Origin: Fusobacterium gastrosuis
GTDB taxonomy: Bacteria > Fusobacteriota > Fusobacteriia > Fusobacteriales > Fusobacteriaceae
DNA length: 64,000 nt
NCBI RefSeq assembly: GCF_900095285.1
Contig: NZ_LT607734.1
Location: 248,001 to 312,000 of the forward strand
Direction of reading: 5' to 3'
The stretch's first letter is position 1. Each line of letters begins with the position of its first letter. Of the stretch, positions 51,490 to 59,567 are shown piece after piece. The notes under the pieces were generated by a model, which was given only the letters and a program-made list of their open reading frames with translations, ran no database searches and had not been told where the DNA came from. A program made the position numbers and the translations under genes.

Positions 51490-52263
51490 CTATATAATAA
51501 ATACAAAATTTATTATTATAAAAAATAAATTTATTAAAATAATCACAAAAATATTCCTTTTTGATGATATATACTTTAAATCCATAAATTTTATTTCTCC
51601 ATTATAGCATCTAGCCTCCATAGAGGTAAAGCTTTCATCCGCTTGTTTTAAAGCTTTTAAAAATAGAGAACTAACTAATTTCCCAGCAGAATTAAATGAA
51701 GTTCTCATTGTCTTATAGCCTAATCTTGAATGTTGACTGATATATATCAATTGAGCCACATCAAAAAATACAAAAATATATCTATATACCAACCCTGTAA
51801 TTTCTGTTAATATCTTAGGTAACCTTAATTTCTCCAGTGTGTATAAGATATCAACAACAGGTGTTGTTAAAATTAAAAAATACAGACATGATATACTTGC
51901 TAAAGATTTGAACACTAATTTAGTAACATCAATCAATGCTTTATCTGTAAAACCATACTGAGATGAAAAAATCATAAATTTAAAAATATATTTATCTGAA
52001 GTATTAACTTTTGAAAATAAAATAGTCATAACGCTTATTAATATAAACAAAAGTGGTATTGACATCAATCTAAAAAAAATCTTTCTTTCTATACCCCCGA
52101 TATAGACTATTGAGCTATACATCAATATCAAAACAATCATAGAAATATATATATTATTCAAAAACAAAACTGTTAACATTGTTAAAATAGCATATAAAAT
52201 TTTTTCATTTGGATTATTTTTTAAAATTTTGCTTGTGTATGCTATTTTGTCTAAAGTTATCAT
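51490..52263 (-). CDS. cbiQ: CbiQ, transmembrane component of the cobalt/nickel ECF transporter
   Basis: The ~257-residue polytopic membrane protein has the EcfT coupling segment with an Ala-Arg-Gly-like motif (MEARCYNGEIKF) near the C-terminus and SRLGYKTMRTSFNSAG in the coupling helices. It joins CbiM/CbiN to the CbiO ATPase. Its start overlaps the cbiN stop by four bases (ATGA), so translation is coupled. Confidence 0.88.
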   Translation of the reverse strand: MITLDKIAYTSKILKNNPNEKILYAILTMLTVLFLNNIYISMIVLILMYSSIVYIGGIERKIFFRLMSIPLLFILISVMTILFSKVNTSDKYIFKFMIFSSQYGFTDKALIDVTKLVFKSLASISCLYFLILTTPVVDILYTLEKLRLPKILTEITGLVYRYIFVFFDVAQLIYISQHSRLGYKTMRTSFNSAGKLVSSLFLKALKQADESFTSMEARCYNGEIKFMDLKYISSKRNIFVIILINLFFIIINFVFII

Positions 52264-52556
52264 TTTTCATCTTTCCCTTTATGTTTTCCCATCATATATC
52301 CAATGTATCCGCAAACTATTCCTGCTCCTATTGCAGCTTGTAAGGCAAATAAAAGGCTTTCTATTTCTCCACTAGGTGGTTCCCAAAAAGCTTCATGCCA
52401 TGGTTCATAATCAGGTTTTATCTCAGTTATTAATTCTTCTGCTTGCCCATCTGCTCCACCAAATTCTGCATCTTTAGCATATACTAAAGGAATTATTGCA
52501 AGTACTACAACCATTATAGCTAAAATTAAATTCTTTTTCCATATACTCTTTTCCAT
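52260..52556 (-). CDS. cbiN: CbiN, small subunit of the cobalt transporter
   Basis: The ~98-residue protein has two membrane helices (residues ~10-30 and 65-90) with a periplasmic loop containing AEFGGADGQAEE and YEPWHEAFWEPPSGEIESLL, typical of CbiN. CbiN, rather than NikN, points to cobalt, but the assignment is family-based. I choose the ATG at 52556, with AGGGGTG upstream. An in-frame GTG three codons earlier overlaps that site. Confidence 0.88.
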   Translation of the reverse strand: MEKSIWKKNLILAIMVVVLAIIPLVYAKDAEFGGADGQAEELITEIKPDYEPWHEAFWEPPSGEIESLLFALQAAIGAGIVCGYIGYMMGKHKGKDEK

Positions 52557-52570
52557 TCTGTTCACCCCTA

Positions 52571-53290
52571 TTATATTTCCAAACTATTTAAAGTATCTTT
52601 ATTATATTTTACCAATATATTGAACACAATCAAAGTTAGTAATCCTTCGCTTATAGCTAATGGAATTTGTGTTAATGCAAAAACACTCAAAAATTTTTGT
52701 AATGATACTAGCATTCCTCCTGTTGGATCAGGAAAAGCAATAGCAAGTTGTAGAGAGGTTACCATGTAAGTTGCTAAATCCCCTAAAGCAGCAGCAAGAA
52801 ATACTGCTAAACCTTTAGATTTTTCTGATTTACTAAAACTTTTATAAATTAAATAAGACACTATTGGTCCCACTATTCCCATTGAAAATACATTTGCACC
52901 AAGAGTTGTTAAACCACCATGTGCCAATAATATAGCTTGGAATAATAATACTATTAATCCTAAAATACTTGTTATAGTCGGTCCAAATAATATGGCAGCT
53001 AAACCAACACCAGTCGGGTGTGAACAACTACCTGTAACTGATGGAATTTTTAATGACGACAATACAAAAGCAAAAGCTCCAGCCATAGCTATCAACATTT
53101 TTATTTTTGAGTCATCCTCTATTTTTTTCTTTATTCCTCTAAATCCTAAAAATAAGAAAGGTATACAAAGCATTGACCATATTCCGCTCCATAACGGTGG
53201 TAAAAATCCTTCCATAATATGCATTGAATAACTATTAATACTAAATACTAAAAAAAATCCAATCACAAAAAATAACTTTTTTTCTTTCAT
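52571..53290 (-). CDS. cbiM: CbiM, cobalt/nickel substrate-specificity component
   Basis: This is a polytopic membrane protein of 239 residues with a signal-like start and then [12 protein letters not shown], the metal-binding N-terminus (Met-His) exposed after signal cleavage, as in CbiM. It also has [19 protein letters not shown], with a conserved His. It binds Co2+ (or Ni2+). It is the first gene of cbiMNQO and follows GGGGGAGG. The upstream region carries the operator and inverted repeat described below. Confidence 0.92.
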   Translation of the reverse strand: MKEKKLFFVIGFFLVFSINSYSMHIMEGFLPPLWSGIWSMLCIPFLFLGFRGIKKKIEDDSKIKMLIAMAGAFAFVLSSLKIPSVTGSCSHPTGVGLAAILFGPTITSILGLIVLLFQAILLAHGGLTTLGANVFSMGIVGPIVSYLIYKSFSKSEKSKGLAVFLAAALGDLATYMVTSLQLAIAFPDPTGGMLVSLQKFLSVFALTQIPLAISEGLLTLIVFNILVKYNKDTLNSLEI

Positions 53291-53337
53291 TTTTTCCTCC
53301 CCCTTAATTAGTTTAATTTGACAGTAATAATAATATT

Positions 53338-53365
53338 ATTATATCTATTGTTATACTTTTGTCAA
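53338..53365 (-). promoter_or_regulatory. Promoter of cbiMNQO
   Basis: On the minus strand TTGACA (53365-53360) and TATAAT (53343-53338) are both perfect, with 16-base spacing. Confidence 0.75.
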
Positions 53366-53402
53366 TATATTTTATTTGTCAAAATAAAATATATTGACAA
53401 AA
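53357..53402. repeat. 21-bp perfect inverted repeat at the cbiM -35 region
   Basis: The left arm 53357-53377 and right arm 53382-53402 are perfect complements with a 4-base centre (GTCA). Each arm contains a TTGACA on one strand; the minus-strand one is the cbiM -35 box. Confidence 0.85.
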
Positions 53403-53404
53403 TA

Positions 53405-53421
53405 CATATAGGGGGTATAGC
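53405..53421. promoter_or_regulatory. Putative metal-sensor operator upstream of cbiM
   Basis: TATAGGGGGTATA (53407-53419) is the exact reverse complement of the 13-mer upstream of the MATE-ABC operon (34397-34409). It lies about 41 bases upstream of the -35 box. Confidence 0.5.
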
Positions 53422-53467
53422 GTATATTTTTTACTTGATAATCTAAAAATTTATTAAGTTCTATATA

Positions 53468-53506
53468 ATAAAATAGTTCCAGATTCATTTCCGGAACTAT
53501 TCAATA
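53468..53506 (-). terminator. Terminator after the Na/Pi cotransporter gene
   Basis: AATAGTTCC and GGAACTATT form a 9-bp stem with a 12-base loop. The minus-strand tail is TTTTATTAT, a weak T tract. Confidence 0.55.
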
Positions 53507-53517
53507 AAATATTTTTA

Positions 53518-55137
53518 TTATATTTTCATAAAGTTTTCAATTATATTATAAATATGATCTGCAATTCTTCTATAGTAGTTTATCACATCTAAATACCCTG
53601 TATTTAATCTTGAATGTATATCTGAATTTACAAAGTGTTCTCTCTTAGCTTCCTTATAAATAGATTTTACATGAGAATATTTTTTTATTCCACTAGCAAA
53701 AAGTTCTCTTTCTTTTGTTTCGTATCCTTTTGTAATATCTATAAATAAACTTAGTGTTTCTTTATGTAGTGTGTGAAGATATTTTTTTCTATTTTCATCA
53801 ATATCAATTGAATTCTCATAAAGCATATTAAGTCTGTTAGCTATTCTATTTAAGTAATCTCCCATAGTTTCATATTCATCACAAGTAAGAAGATTTATTC
53901 TTGTTTCTTCTATTAAATTCTTATCTAAAGACTTATTTAATAAACTAAAGTTTGTATCATAGATTTCTTTCTCATATAAGTCCAATTTATCTTCAATATT
54001 TGAAATATCTTCCACATAAGTAGAAATTTTTTCTGGTACATCCAATACTTCTTCTACTTTAGAAAATGCATCTTGCAATAGTCTTGACATCGTAATTATT
54101 TCTATTTTAGTCTGATCTATTATTAGGCTAGGTAAAGTCATCATTAGTGAATTCAATCGTGTAACTCTTGTTTCTCCTTGTTCAATATCATCTTTCACTA
54201 TTTTTTGTAAAACCTTATCTAAATAACCTACAAAAGGAGTTAATATTATTACATTACTTATATTAAATATAGTATGAGCCGCTGCTATAGCTGCCCCTAT
54301 ATGATTTTTTGAATCAATAAAAATATCTAAAAATTGTAAATAGTATTTAAAAATACTCGTTACCCAAATTACACCTATTATATTTATTAAAGTATGGGCA
54401 TATGCTGCTCTTTTTGCATTTGCTTTAGCTCCTATTGAAGCAAGAAATGCTGTGATTGTTGTACCTATATTTTCTCCCAAAACTAAGGCTACTGCTGTTT
54501 CATAATCAATTAAACCTTGAAGTGCTAGAGTTATTGTTATCCCTAGTGTTGCTGCTGAAGATTGAACAATAGCCGTTAACAAAGCTCCTACTAATGTAAC
54601 TTTTATCAATCCGATATATGAGTCAACTTTAAATTTTTGAAATAGTTCTATAAAAAATGGCATCTCTCTTATAGGTGAAAGAGAAGAACTCATAAGCTGT
54701 AATCCTAGAAATATGAATCCAAACCCCATAATTACACTTATTTTCGTTCTTACTTTTTCTGTTTTATTAAACATGTATAATATAGCTCCTACACCAACTA
54801 TTGGTAAACCATATTTTCCAATGTTTAGTACAAGCAACCATCCAGTTATTGTTGTCCCTATATTTGCCCCAAGAATTATTCCTAAAGCTTGTTTTAAAGT
54901 TAAAAGTGAAGCATTTACAAATCCAACTGCCATAACAGTACTTACTGATGAAGATTGGACCAAAGCTGTAATTAATATACCTACAATAATTCCTAAAATC
55001 CTATTATTTGTCAATGTTGATAATATTTTTTTTAATCTTGGCCCAGCTATTTTTTGCATACCAGAAGACATCAATTCCATTCCGAATAAAAACATTCCAA
55101 GCCCACCAATAAGTTCAAATATTATTTTTAAATACAT
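53518..55137 (-). CDS. Na+/phosphate cotransporter family protein (NptA/PhoU-like)
   Basis: The 539-residue protein has eight or so membrane helices, with inverted repeats each holding a QSS motif (LVQSSSVSTVMAVGF and IVQSSAATLGITI), the substrate-coordinating signature of Na/Pi-type transporters. A C-terminal PhoU-like helical domain (residues ~350-539) follows. The usual neighbours of phosphate uptake (Pst) are not present. The DUF2156 gene lies 8 bases upstream on the same strand, so the two are probably co-transcribed. Confidence 0.88.
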   Translation of the reverse strand: MYLKIIFELIGGLGMFLFGMELMSSGMQKIAGPRLKKILSTLTNNRILGIIVGILITALVQSSSVSTVMAVGFVNASLLTLKQALGIILGANIGTTITGWLLVLNIGKYGLPIVGVGAILYMFNKTEKVRTKISVIMGFGFIFLGLQLMSSSLSPIREMPFFIELFQKFKVDSYIGLIKVTLVGALLTAIVQSSAATLGITITLALQGLIDYETAVALVLGENIGTTITAFLASIGAKANAKRAAYAHTLINIIGVIWVTSIFKYYLQFLDIFIDSKNHIGAAIAAAHTIFNISNVIILTPFVGYLDKVLQKIVKDDIEQGETRVTRLNSLMMTLPSLIIDQTKIEIITMSRLLQDAFSKVEEVLDVPEKISTYVEDISNIEDKLDLYEKEIYDTNFSLLNKSLDKNLIEETRINLLTCDEYETMGDYLNRIANRLNMLYENSIDIDENRKKYLHTLHKETLSLFIDITKGYETKERELFASGIKKYSHVKSIYKEAKREHFVNSDIHSRLNTGYLDVINYYRRIADHIYNIIENFMKI

Positions 55138-55145
55138 TAATCCCC

Positions 55146-56021
55146 CTAATATTCAATACTAAATTTTTTTAATAAATTAATTGGTTTGTATGACATTTTA
55201 GCTTCTCTTAATCCTTCATCTCCAAAGTCATCTTCCCTATTTACAAATTCATATTTTAATGCTTCTTCCTGTAAAAATATCATATTTATAGCTTGATAAC
55301 TTCCTATATATTCTATCAGTGCTTTTTCAACATGAATAACAAACATCTTCTCATTTAATTCTTCACCTAAAGTATATGCAACTATCTTTCCATCAACTCT
55401 TAATAGTCCTCCAATTGCATCTAAATGTTCAAAATTTTTAAGAACTTCTATTATTCCCATTGTTTCACTAATTAAAACTTCTTGATCTTTATCAATATTT
55501 AATTTTGCCCATAATTTTTGAAATTCTATAACTTCTTTTATATTAGCCTCTGTTATTTTTTCATAAGTATATTCATAATTTCTCTTAAAATTACTTACTC
55601 TATTTTTTTTCTTAGCATAGCTTCTACCTTTTAAATAAGCTAAACTTTCAACAGAATAGATATAGTCCTCCAAATATCTAGCTTCTTTAAACTCAAAATA
55701 TTTTTTTAATTTTTCAACCCAGTATTCAGTAAAGTATAGAATTGAAGCTTTTTCTTCAATCAATTTTTTTATTATCTCTACCATTTTTTTTATAGTTTCT
55801 TCATCTTCATACTTTTCATACTTAGGCATTGGCATATGATAATATACTTCACCTTCATAAACAGACTTTATAAGAAGAATATCATTTTCTATTTTATATT
55901 CAGTATCTTCCCCAAAACTCCACAAATATAAATTTGTAAAAGTATTATCTGATATATCAAAACGCCCTTTTGTATATTCATCAATAGAGTTTTTAGACTC
56001 TAATGTTAATTTTTTCCACAT
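55146..56021 (-). CDS. DUF2156 (GNAT-like, phosphatidylglycerol lysyltransferase C-terminal type) protein
   Basis: The ~292-residue protein has the DUF2156 opening (MWKKLTLESKNSIDEYTKGR, then DISDNTFTNLYLW), a GNAT-type acceptor fold with EFQKLWAKLN and LGEELNEKMFVIHVEKAL, and the end (MSYKPINLLKKF). Related domains transfer lysine or alanine to phosphatidylglycerol or act as acyltransferases. The substrate is unknown. I choose the ATG at 56021. A TTG at 56039 would also fit. It sits between pepV-like and Na/Pi genes. Confidence 0.75.
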   Translation of the reverse strand: MWKKLTLESKNSIDEYTKGRFDISDNTFTNLYLWSFGEDTEYKIENDILLIKSVYEGEVYYHMPMPKYEKYEDEETIKKMVEIIKKLIEEKASILYFTEYWVEKLKKYFEFKEARYLEDYIYSVESLAYLKGRSYAKKKNRVSNFKRNYEYTYEKITEANIKEVIEFQKLWAKLNIDKDQEVLISETMGIIEVLKNFEHLDAIGGLLRVDGKIVAYTLGEELNEKMFVIHVEKALIEYIGSYQAINMIFLQEEALKYEFVNREDDFGDEGLREAKMSYKPINLLKKFSIEY

Positions 56022-56040
56022 GTATATCTTTTTCCCCAAT

Positions 56041-57399
56041 CTATTTAGCTAATCTATATATAGCTTCTACATATATTTTTGATAAAGTATCTATCTTAGA
56101 GATTTCTAAGTATTCATCTCTTTGATGCATTCTATCTTCTTGTGATGGCAATAAAGCTCCAAAAGCAACAGCATTTTTCGCATATTTTGCATATGTTCCT
56201 CCGCCAATAGCCTTAGGTTTAGATTCCCTATCTCCAGTAATTTCTTGATAAATGTCCATTAAAGTAGAAACTAAAAAACTTTCTCTGTCTACATATAGTG
56301 GTTCTGTATTAGAATGTAGTACAAATTCATAACCATAATTTTCCACAACTAATTTTAATTTATCAATAATATCTTGATTTTTAATTTTTACTGGAACTCT
56401 CATATCTATCCAAATTTCCATTTGATTATCTTCTAATGTCATCTTTCCAAGATTCAGAGTTAATGCTCCAGTTTCTCCATCATCACATTTTACTCCAAAT
56501 GATGCCCCATCAGTTTCCATTTTTACAAATTTGTCATAAAAATTTACTATTCCTTTTAATTCTTCATTTTTTACATCCATTTCTTTTAAAACTTCAAACA
56601 AAGCTGATACTGCATTGTATCCTAAATGTGGTTTTGCTCCATGAGCTGGTATTCCAGCTGATGTTATTTTGTAGATATCCCCTTCTCTTAAGAATTCAAC
56701 TTTATTTAGATTTCTAACATCATCTAACATATTAACAGGAATTTCCCCTAGTGCTTCATTAGGAACCGAGTTAAATGCATTTCCTCCACTTATTTTTACA
56801 TCGCTTAAAGTATTGAAAGATTTTTTTATTTTTACCCTTATACTTCCTTTTTCAGCATATGTCACTGGAAAACTAGAATCTGGAGTAAATGCTAGGTCAG
56901 GATATGGTTGATTTATTGTTCCAAAATAATATTTAAGACATGCACTTCCACTTTCCTCATCTGCTCCCAATATCATCCTAACTTTTTTATTTAACTTAAT
57001 TCCAGCATCTGATATAGCTTTCATTGCATATAAAGAAATAATTGCTGGTCCTTTGTCATCTAAAGTTCCTCTTCCGAATATTTTTCCATCTTCTATTATT
57101 CCTCCATAAGGTGGATGAACCCAATTATCCCCTTCAGGAACAACATCGACATGGGCTAATATTCCTAATGTTTCTTCTCCCTCACCCATATCAATATGCA
57201 TTGCATAGTTATCAAATTTCTCTGCTTTAAATCCTAATCTAGCTGCTAAATCCATAAAATGATCTAAGGCTTTAGCTGGTCCTTCTCCGAAAGGCATTCC
57301 TGGTAATGGTGCTTCTTTTACACTTTTTACTCTGATTGCATTTTGAATTTCTTTTACTACTTCATCTTTGTACTTCAAAACTTTTTCTTTCAAATCCAT
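56041..57399 (-). CDS. pepV: PepV-like dipeptidase (M20 family)
   Basis: The 452-residue M20 metallopeptidase has LGILAHVDVVPEGD (first zinc His), FGRGTLDDKGPAIISLYAMK (bridging Asp), GADEESGSACLKYY (catalytic Glu pair) and a dimerisation-domain insert. It fits PepV, which hydrolyses dipeptides in the cytosol. The late AIGGGTYAKYAKNAVAFG has the typical terminal His-replacing pattern of PepV. Its ATG follows AGGAGG and a terminator-poor stretch of 70 bases separates it from the MlaA gene downstream. Confidence 0.9.
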   Translation of the reverse strand: MDLKEKVLKYKDEVVKEIQNAIRVKSVKEAPLPGMPFGEGPAKALDHFMDLAARLGFKAEKFDNYAMHIDMGEGEETLGILAHVDVVPEGDNWVHPPYGGIIEDGKIFGRGTLDDKGPAIISLYAMKAISDAGIKLNKKVRMILGADEESGSACLKYYFGTINQPYPDLAFTPDSSFPVTYAEKGSIRVKIKKSFNTLSDVKISGGNAFNSVPNEALGEIPVNMLDDVRNLNKVEFLREGDIYKITSAGIPAHGAKPHLGYNAVSALFEVLKEMDVKNEELKGIVNFYDKFVKMETDGASFGVKCDDGETGALTLNLGKMTLEDNQMEIWIDMRVPVKIKNQDIIDKLKLVVENYGYEFVLHSNTEPLYVDRESFLVSTLMDIYQEITGDRESKPKAIGGGTYAKYAKNAVAFGALLPSQEDRMHQRDEYLEISKIDTLSKIYVEAIYRLAK

Positions 57400-57471
57400 A
57401 AATTTTCCTCCTTTTATTTTTAAATAATTTTTTATAAAAATCCGATAAAAGAATGATACTATTTTACAATT

Positions 57472-58260
57472 TTAAAAAAATTGAACCCCTGTTTCTTCTT
57501 GTAAAGTTCGATATCTTCCCCATAAGAATCTAATATATTCATATTCAAATGGTGAATTTGTTCCATAATATTCAAATTTTACATTTTTTCTCTTATCTAT
57601 ACCATTAAGTATTGTTGCTGGAATACTGTTAACAGAAAATAATTCCATATTTCTATATGGATCTCCACTTCTTGTTACAGTAGTTTCTACTCCTATACCA
57701 AAAGCATCTCTTAAATAAGATGGTCCAAATAATGGTAGTATTAAATATGGCCCCCTAGGTACACCATAATGAGCTAATGTTAAACCAAAATCTTCGTATG
57801 GTTTAGGCATCCCCATTTTAGTTGCCACATCGAACATTCCACCTAACCCAAAAACTGTATTGATTGCAAATCTTGCTAAAGATCTCATTGCTTTTCTACC
57901 TTTAAATTGAGCAGCTGAATTTGCTGTTATGCTTATTCCTTTTATATTTCTAAAAAAATTGGTCACTCTGTCTTGTACAAAAACCGGAGTTATAAACTTA
58001 TATGTTTTAACAACTGGCGTTAAAGCGTATTTATCCACATTATAGTTGAAATTATACACCCTTCTATTGAATCCTTCCCATGGATCTGTGTCGCTTCCAA
58101 AATATTTCTCTAGCTTACTTACTTCTTTTGAATTTATATTTTCTATTTGCTCAATTGAAGTCTTATTATTTGTAACATTACTATTTTCTTTTAAACTGGT
58201 ACATGATGAAAAAATAAGTATTACAAAAACTAAAAATATATTTATTTGTCTATTTTTCAT
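57472..58260 (-). CDS. mlaA: MlaA/VacJ-family outer membrane lipoprotein
   Basis: MlaA removes mislocalised phospholipids from the outer leaflet of the outer membrane. The lipobox FSSC (Cys ~ 20) follows a signal peptide. The conserved core DPWEGFNRRVYNFNY, then FRNIKGISITANSAAQ, YGVPRGPYLILPLFGPSYLRD is intact. I choose the ATG at 58260, after GGGGTG. A further upstream ATG (58275) overlaps the hydrolase gene by 26 bases. It is coupled to the exported hydrolase upstream by an 11-base overlap. Confidence 0.92.
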   Translation of the reverse strand: MKNRQINIFLVFVILIFSSCTSLKENSNVTNNKTSIEQIENINSKEVSKLEKYFGSDTDPWEGFNRRVYNFNYNVDKYALTPVVKTYKFITPVFVQDRVTNFFRNIKGISITANSAAQFKGRKAMRSLARFAINTVFGLGGMFDVATKMGMPKPYEDFGLTLAHYGVPRGPYLILPLFGPSYLRDAFGIGVETTVTRSGDPYRNMELFSVNSIPATILNGIDKRKNVKFEYYGTNSPFEYEYIRFLWGRYRTLQEETGVQFF

Positions 58261-59518
58261 TCTGCAACACCCCATTTTTTAAATAATTTATCATTATTGC
58301 CACATTTTCATAATAAAACATATTTCCACAATGCCCACCTATTGGGTAAATAATAATTCTATCTTTAAATGTATCTTTTAAGTAACTTAAGTCTTCATTT
58401 GATAAAATTAATTCATCAGCATTAGTAACAGCAACTATTTTGGAAGAATTTCTGATATAATCATCCACTATTCTTAAATTAGCTTCCTTTGCCAATTTTT
58501 TCATAGAAAAACTGGAATCAATTTTACTATAATATGGAAGCCCTATTCTATCAACATAATTTTCAAAATTAGCAAAGTTCACTCTTTTGAAATTTTTAAA
58601 AAGACTAGAGTATTTATCTAATTTTTCGTTCTCATTTGTATATACATAACTTTTAGTCATTACATCAGATATGAAGTTTAGATCCACTGATGTTATTCTA
58701 AAAGCTAATCCTATAAAAGCTTTCTTTTCCTTTTCTGTTAAAAAATCACTGCTTACCATCTTATAAATAGTTTCTGAATCTATACTTGAATATTCATTTT
58801 TCATGTTATTCTTCATTCTATTTAGAACATTTTCTATAAGAGATTCTATTTTTAATGGATCTCCACCTGTATATTCATCTAAATAAGCATCTAATTTTTT
58901 AGATGAAGCATATAAATTAACAGCCGGATTAAGCATAAATACCCGTTTAAAATTAAAATATTTTTCATTTTCATCTATATAAGACACAACAGCCGAGTTA
59001 GTAGCACCTAAGCTATACCCCATTAAATAAAATTCAGAAACTTTTATCTTATCTTTAATTTTTTCATATGCTAATTTCATAGCTTCATATGTATCTTTAT
59101 TATCATTCATCAAAAGTCCTGGTGCAGCCTCTTTTGAAGCTGATATTAAAAATTGTGCACTCATTGGTGAACTTATTGAAATCACACTAAAACCGGCATC
59201 ATACAAAATTCTTTCCATGTATTGCATTCTTATTGATTTGTAGTCTGATCCTGTCCCAGCTAGCACAAAAATTAATGGTGCTTCTTCTTTTTGTGCTGTT
59301 AATGAAAATTTAAAATTTTCTGCATACCAAAATATCTCTGGTACTTTTTCTTTAATTTTTATATCGTATACTTTTGTAGGAACTTTCTCACTGACATTGG
59401 GTGTCATTAAAGTTGAACTTCCAATGATTGTTGCTGTATAAGGATCTTTCATTGGAAAATTATATGAAAAAGTATAACTTGATATTAAAAACATAATAAA
59501 TACTATAATTTTCTTCAT
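58250..59518 (-). CDS. Exported alpha/beta hydrolase (lipase-like), paired with MlaA
   Basis: The 422-residue protein has an N-terminal signal peptide (MKKIIVFIMFLISSYTFSYN). The hydrolase fold shows LIFVLAGTGSDYKS, the nucleophile elbow GYSLGATNS (Ser ~168) and a late catalytic-type His in IGGHCGN (~398). It is likely periplasmic. Its 3' end overlaps mlaA, so it is probably a phospholipase or esterase acting with the MlaA lipid-trafficking system. This is inference from context. No lipobox is seen. Confidence 0.7.
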   Translation of the reverse strand: MKKIIVFIMFLISSYTFSYNFPMKDPYTATIIGSSTLMTPNVSEKVPTKVYDIKIKEKVPEIFWYAENFKFSLTAQKEEAPLIFVLAGTGSDYKSIRMQYMERILYDAGFSVISISSPMSAQFLISASKEAAPGLLMNDNKDTYEAMKLAYEKIKDKIKVSEFYLMGYSLGATNSAVVSYIDENEKYFNFKRVFMLNPAVNLYASSKKLDAYLDEYTGGDPLKIESLIENVLNRMKNNMKNEYSSIDSETIYKMVSSDFLTEKEKKAFIGLAFRITSVDLNFISDVMTKSYVYTNENEKLDKYSSLFKNFKRVNFANFENYVDRIGLPYYSKIDSSFSMKKLAKEANLRIVDDYIRNSSKIVAVTNADELILSNEDLSYLKDTFKDRIIIYPIGGHCGNMFYYENVAIMINYLKNGVLQNEK

Positions 59519-59567
59519 TCTTTTTTTCTCTACTTCCTTTCTTTTTTGTTACTTTATTTCTTTTTTA

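Noticed and set aside
53291..53517. Cobalamin riboswitch upstream of cbiM
   Set aside because: No B12-box sequence; the region holds only promoter, inverted repeat and the 13-mer.
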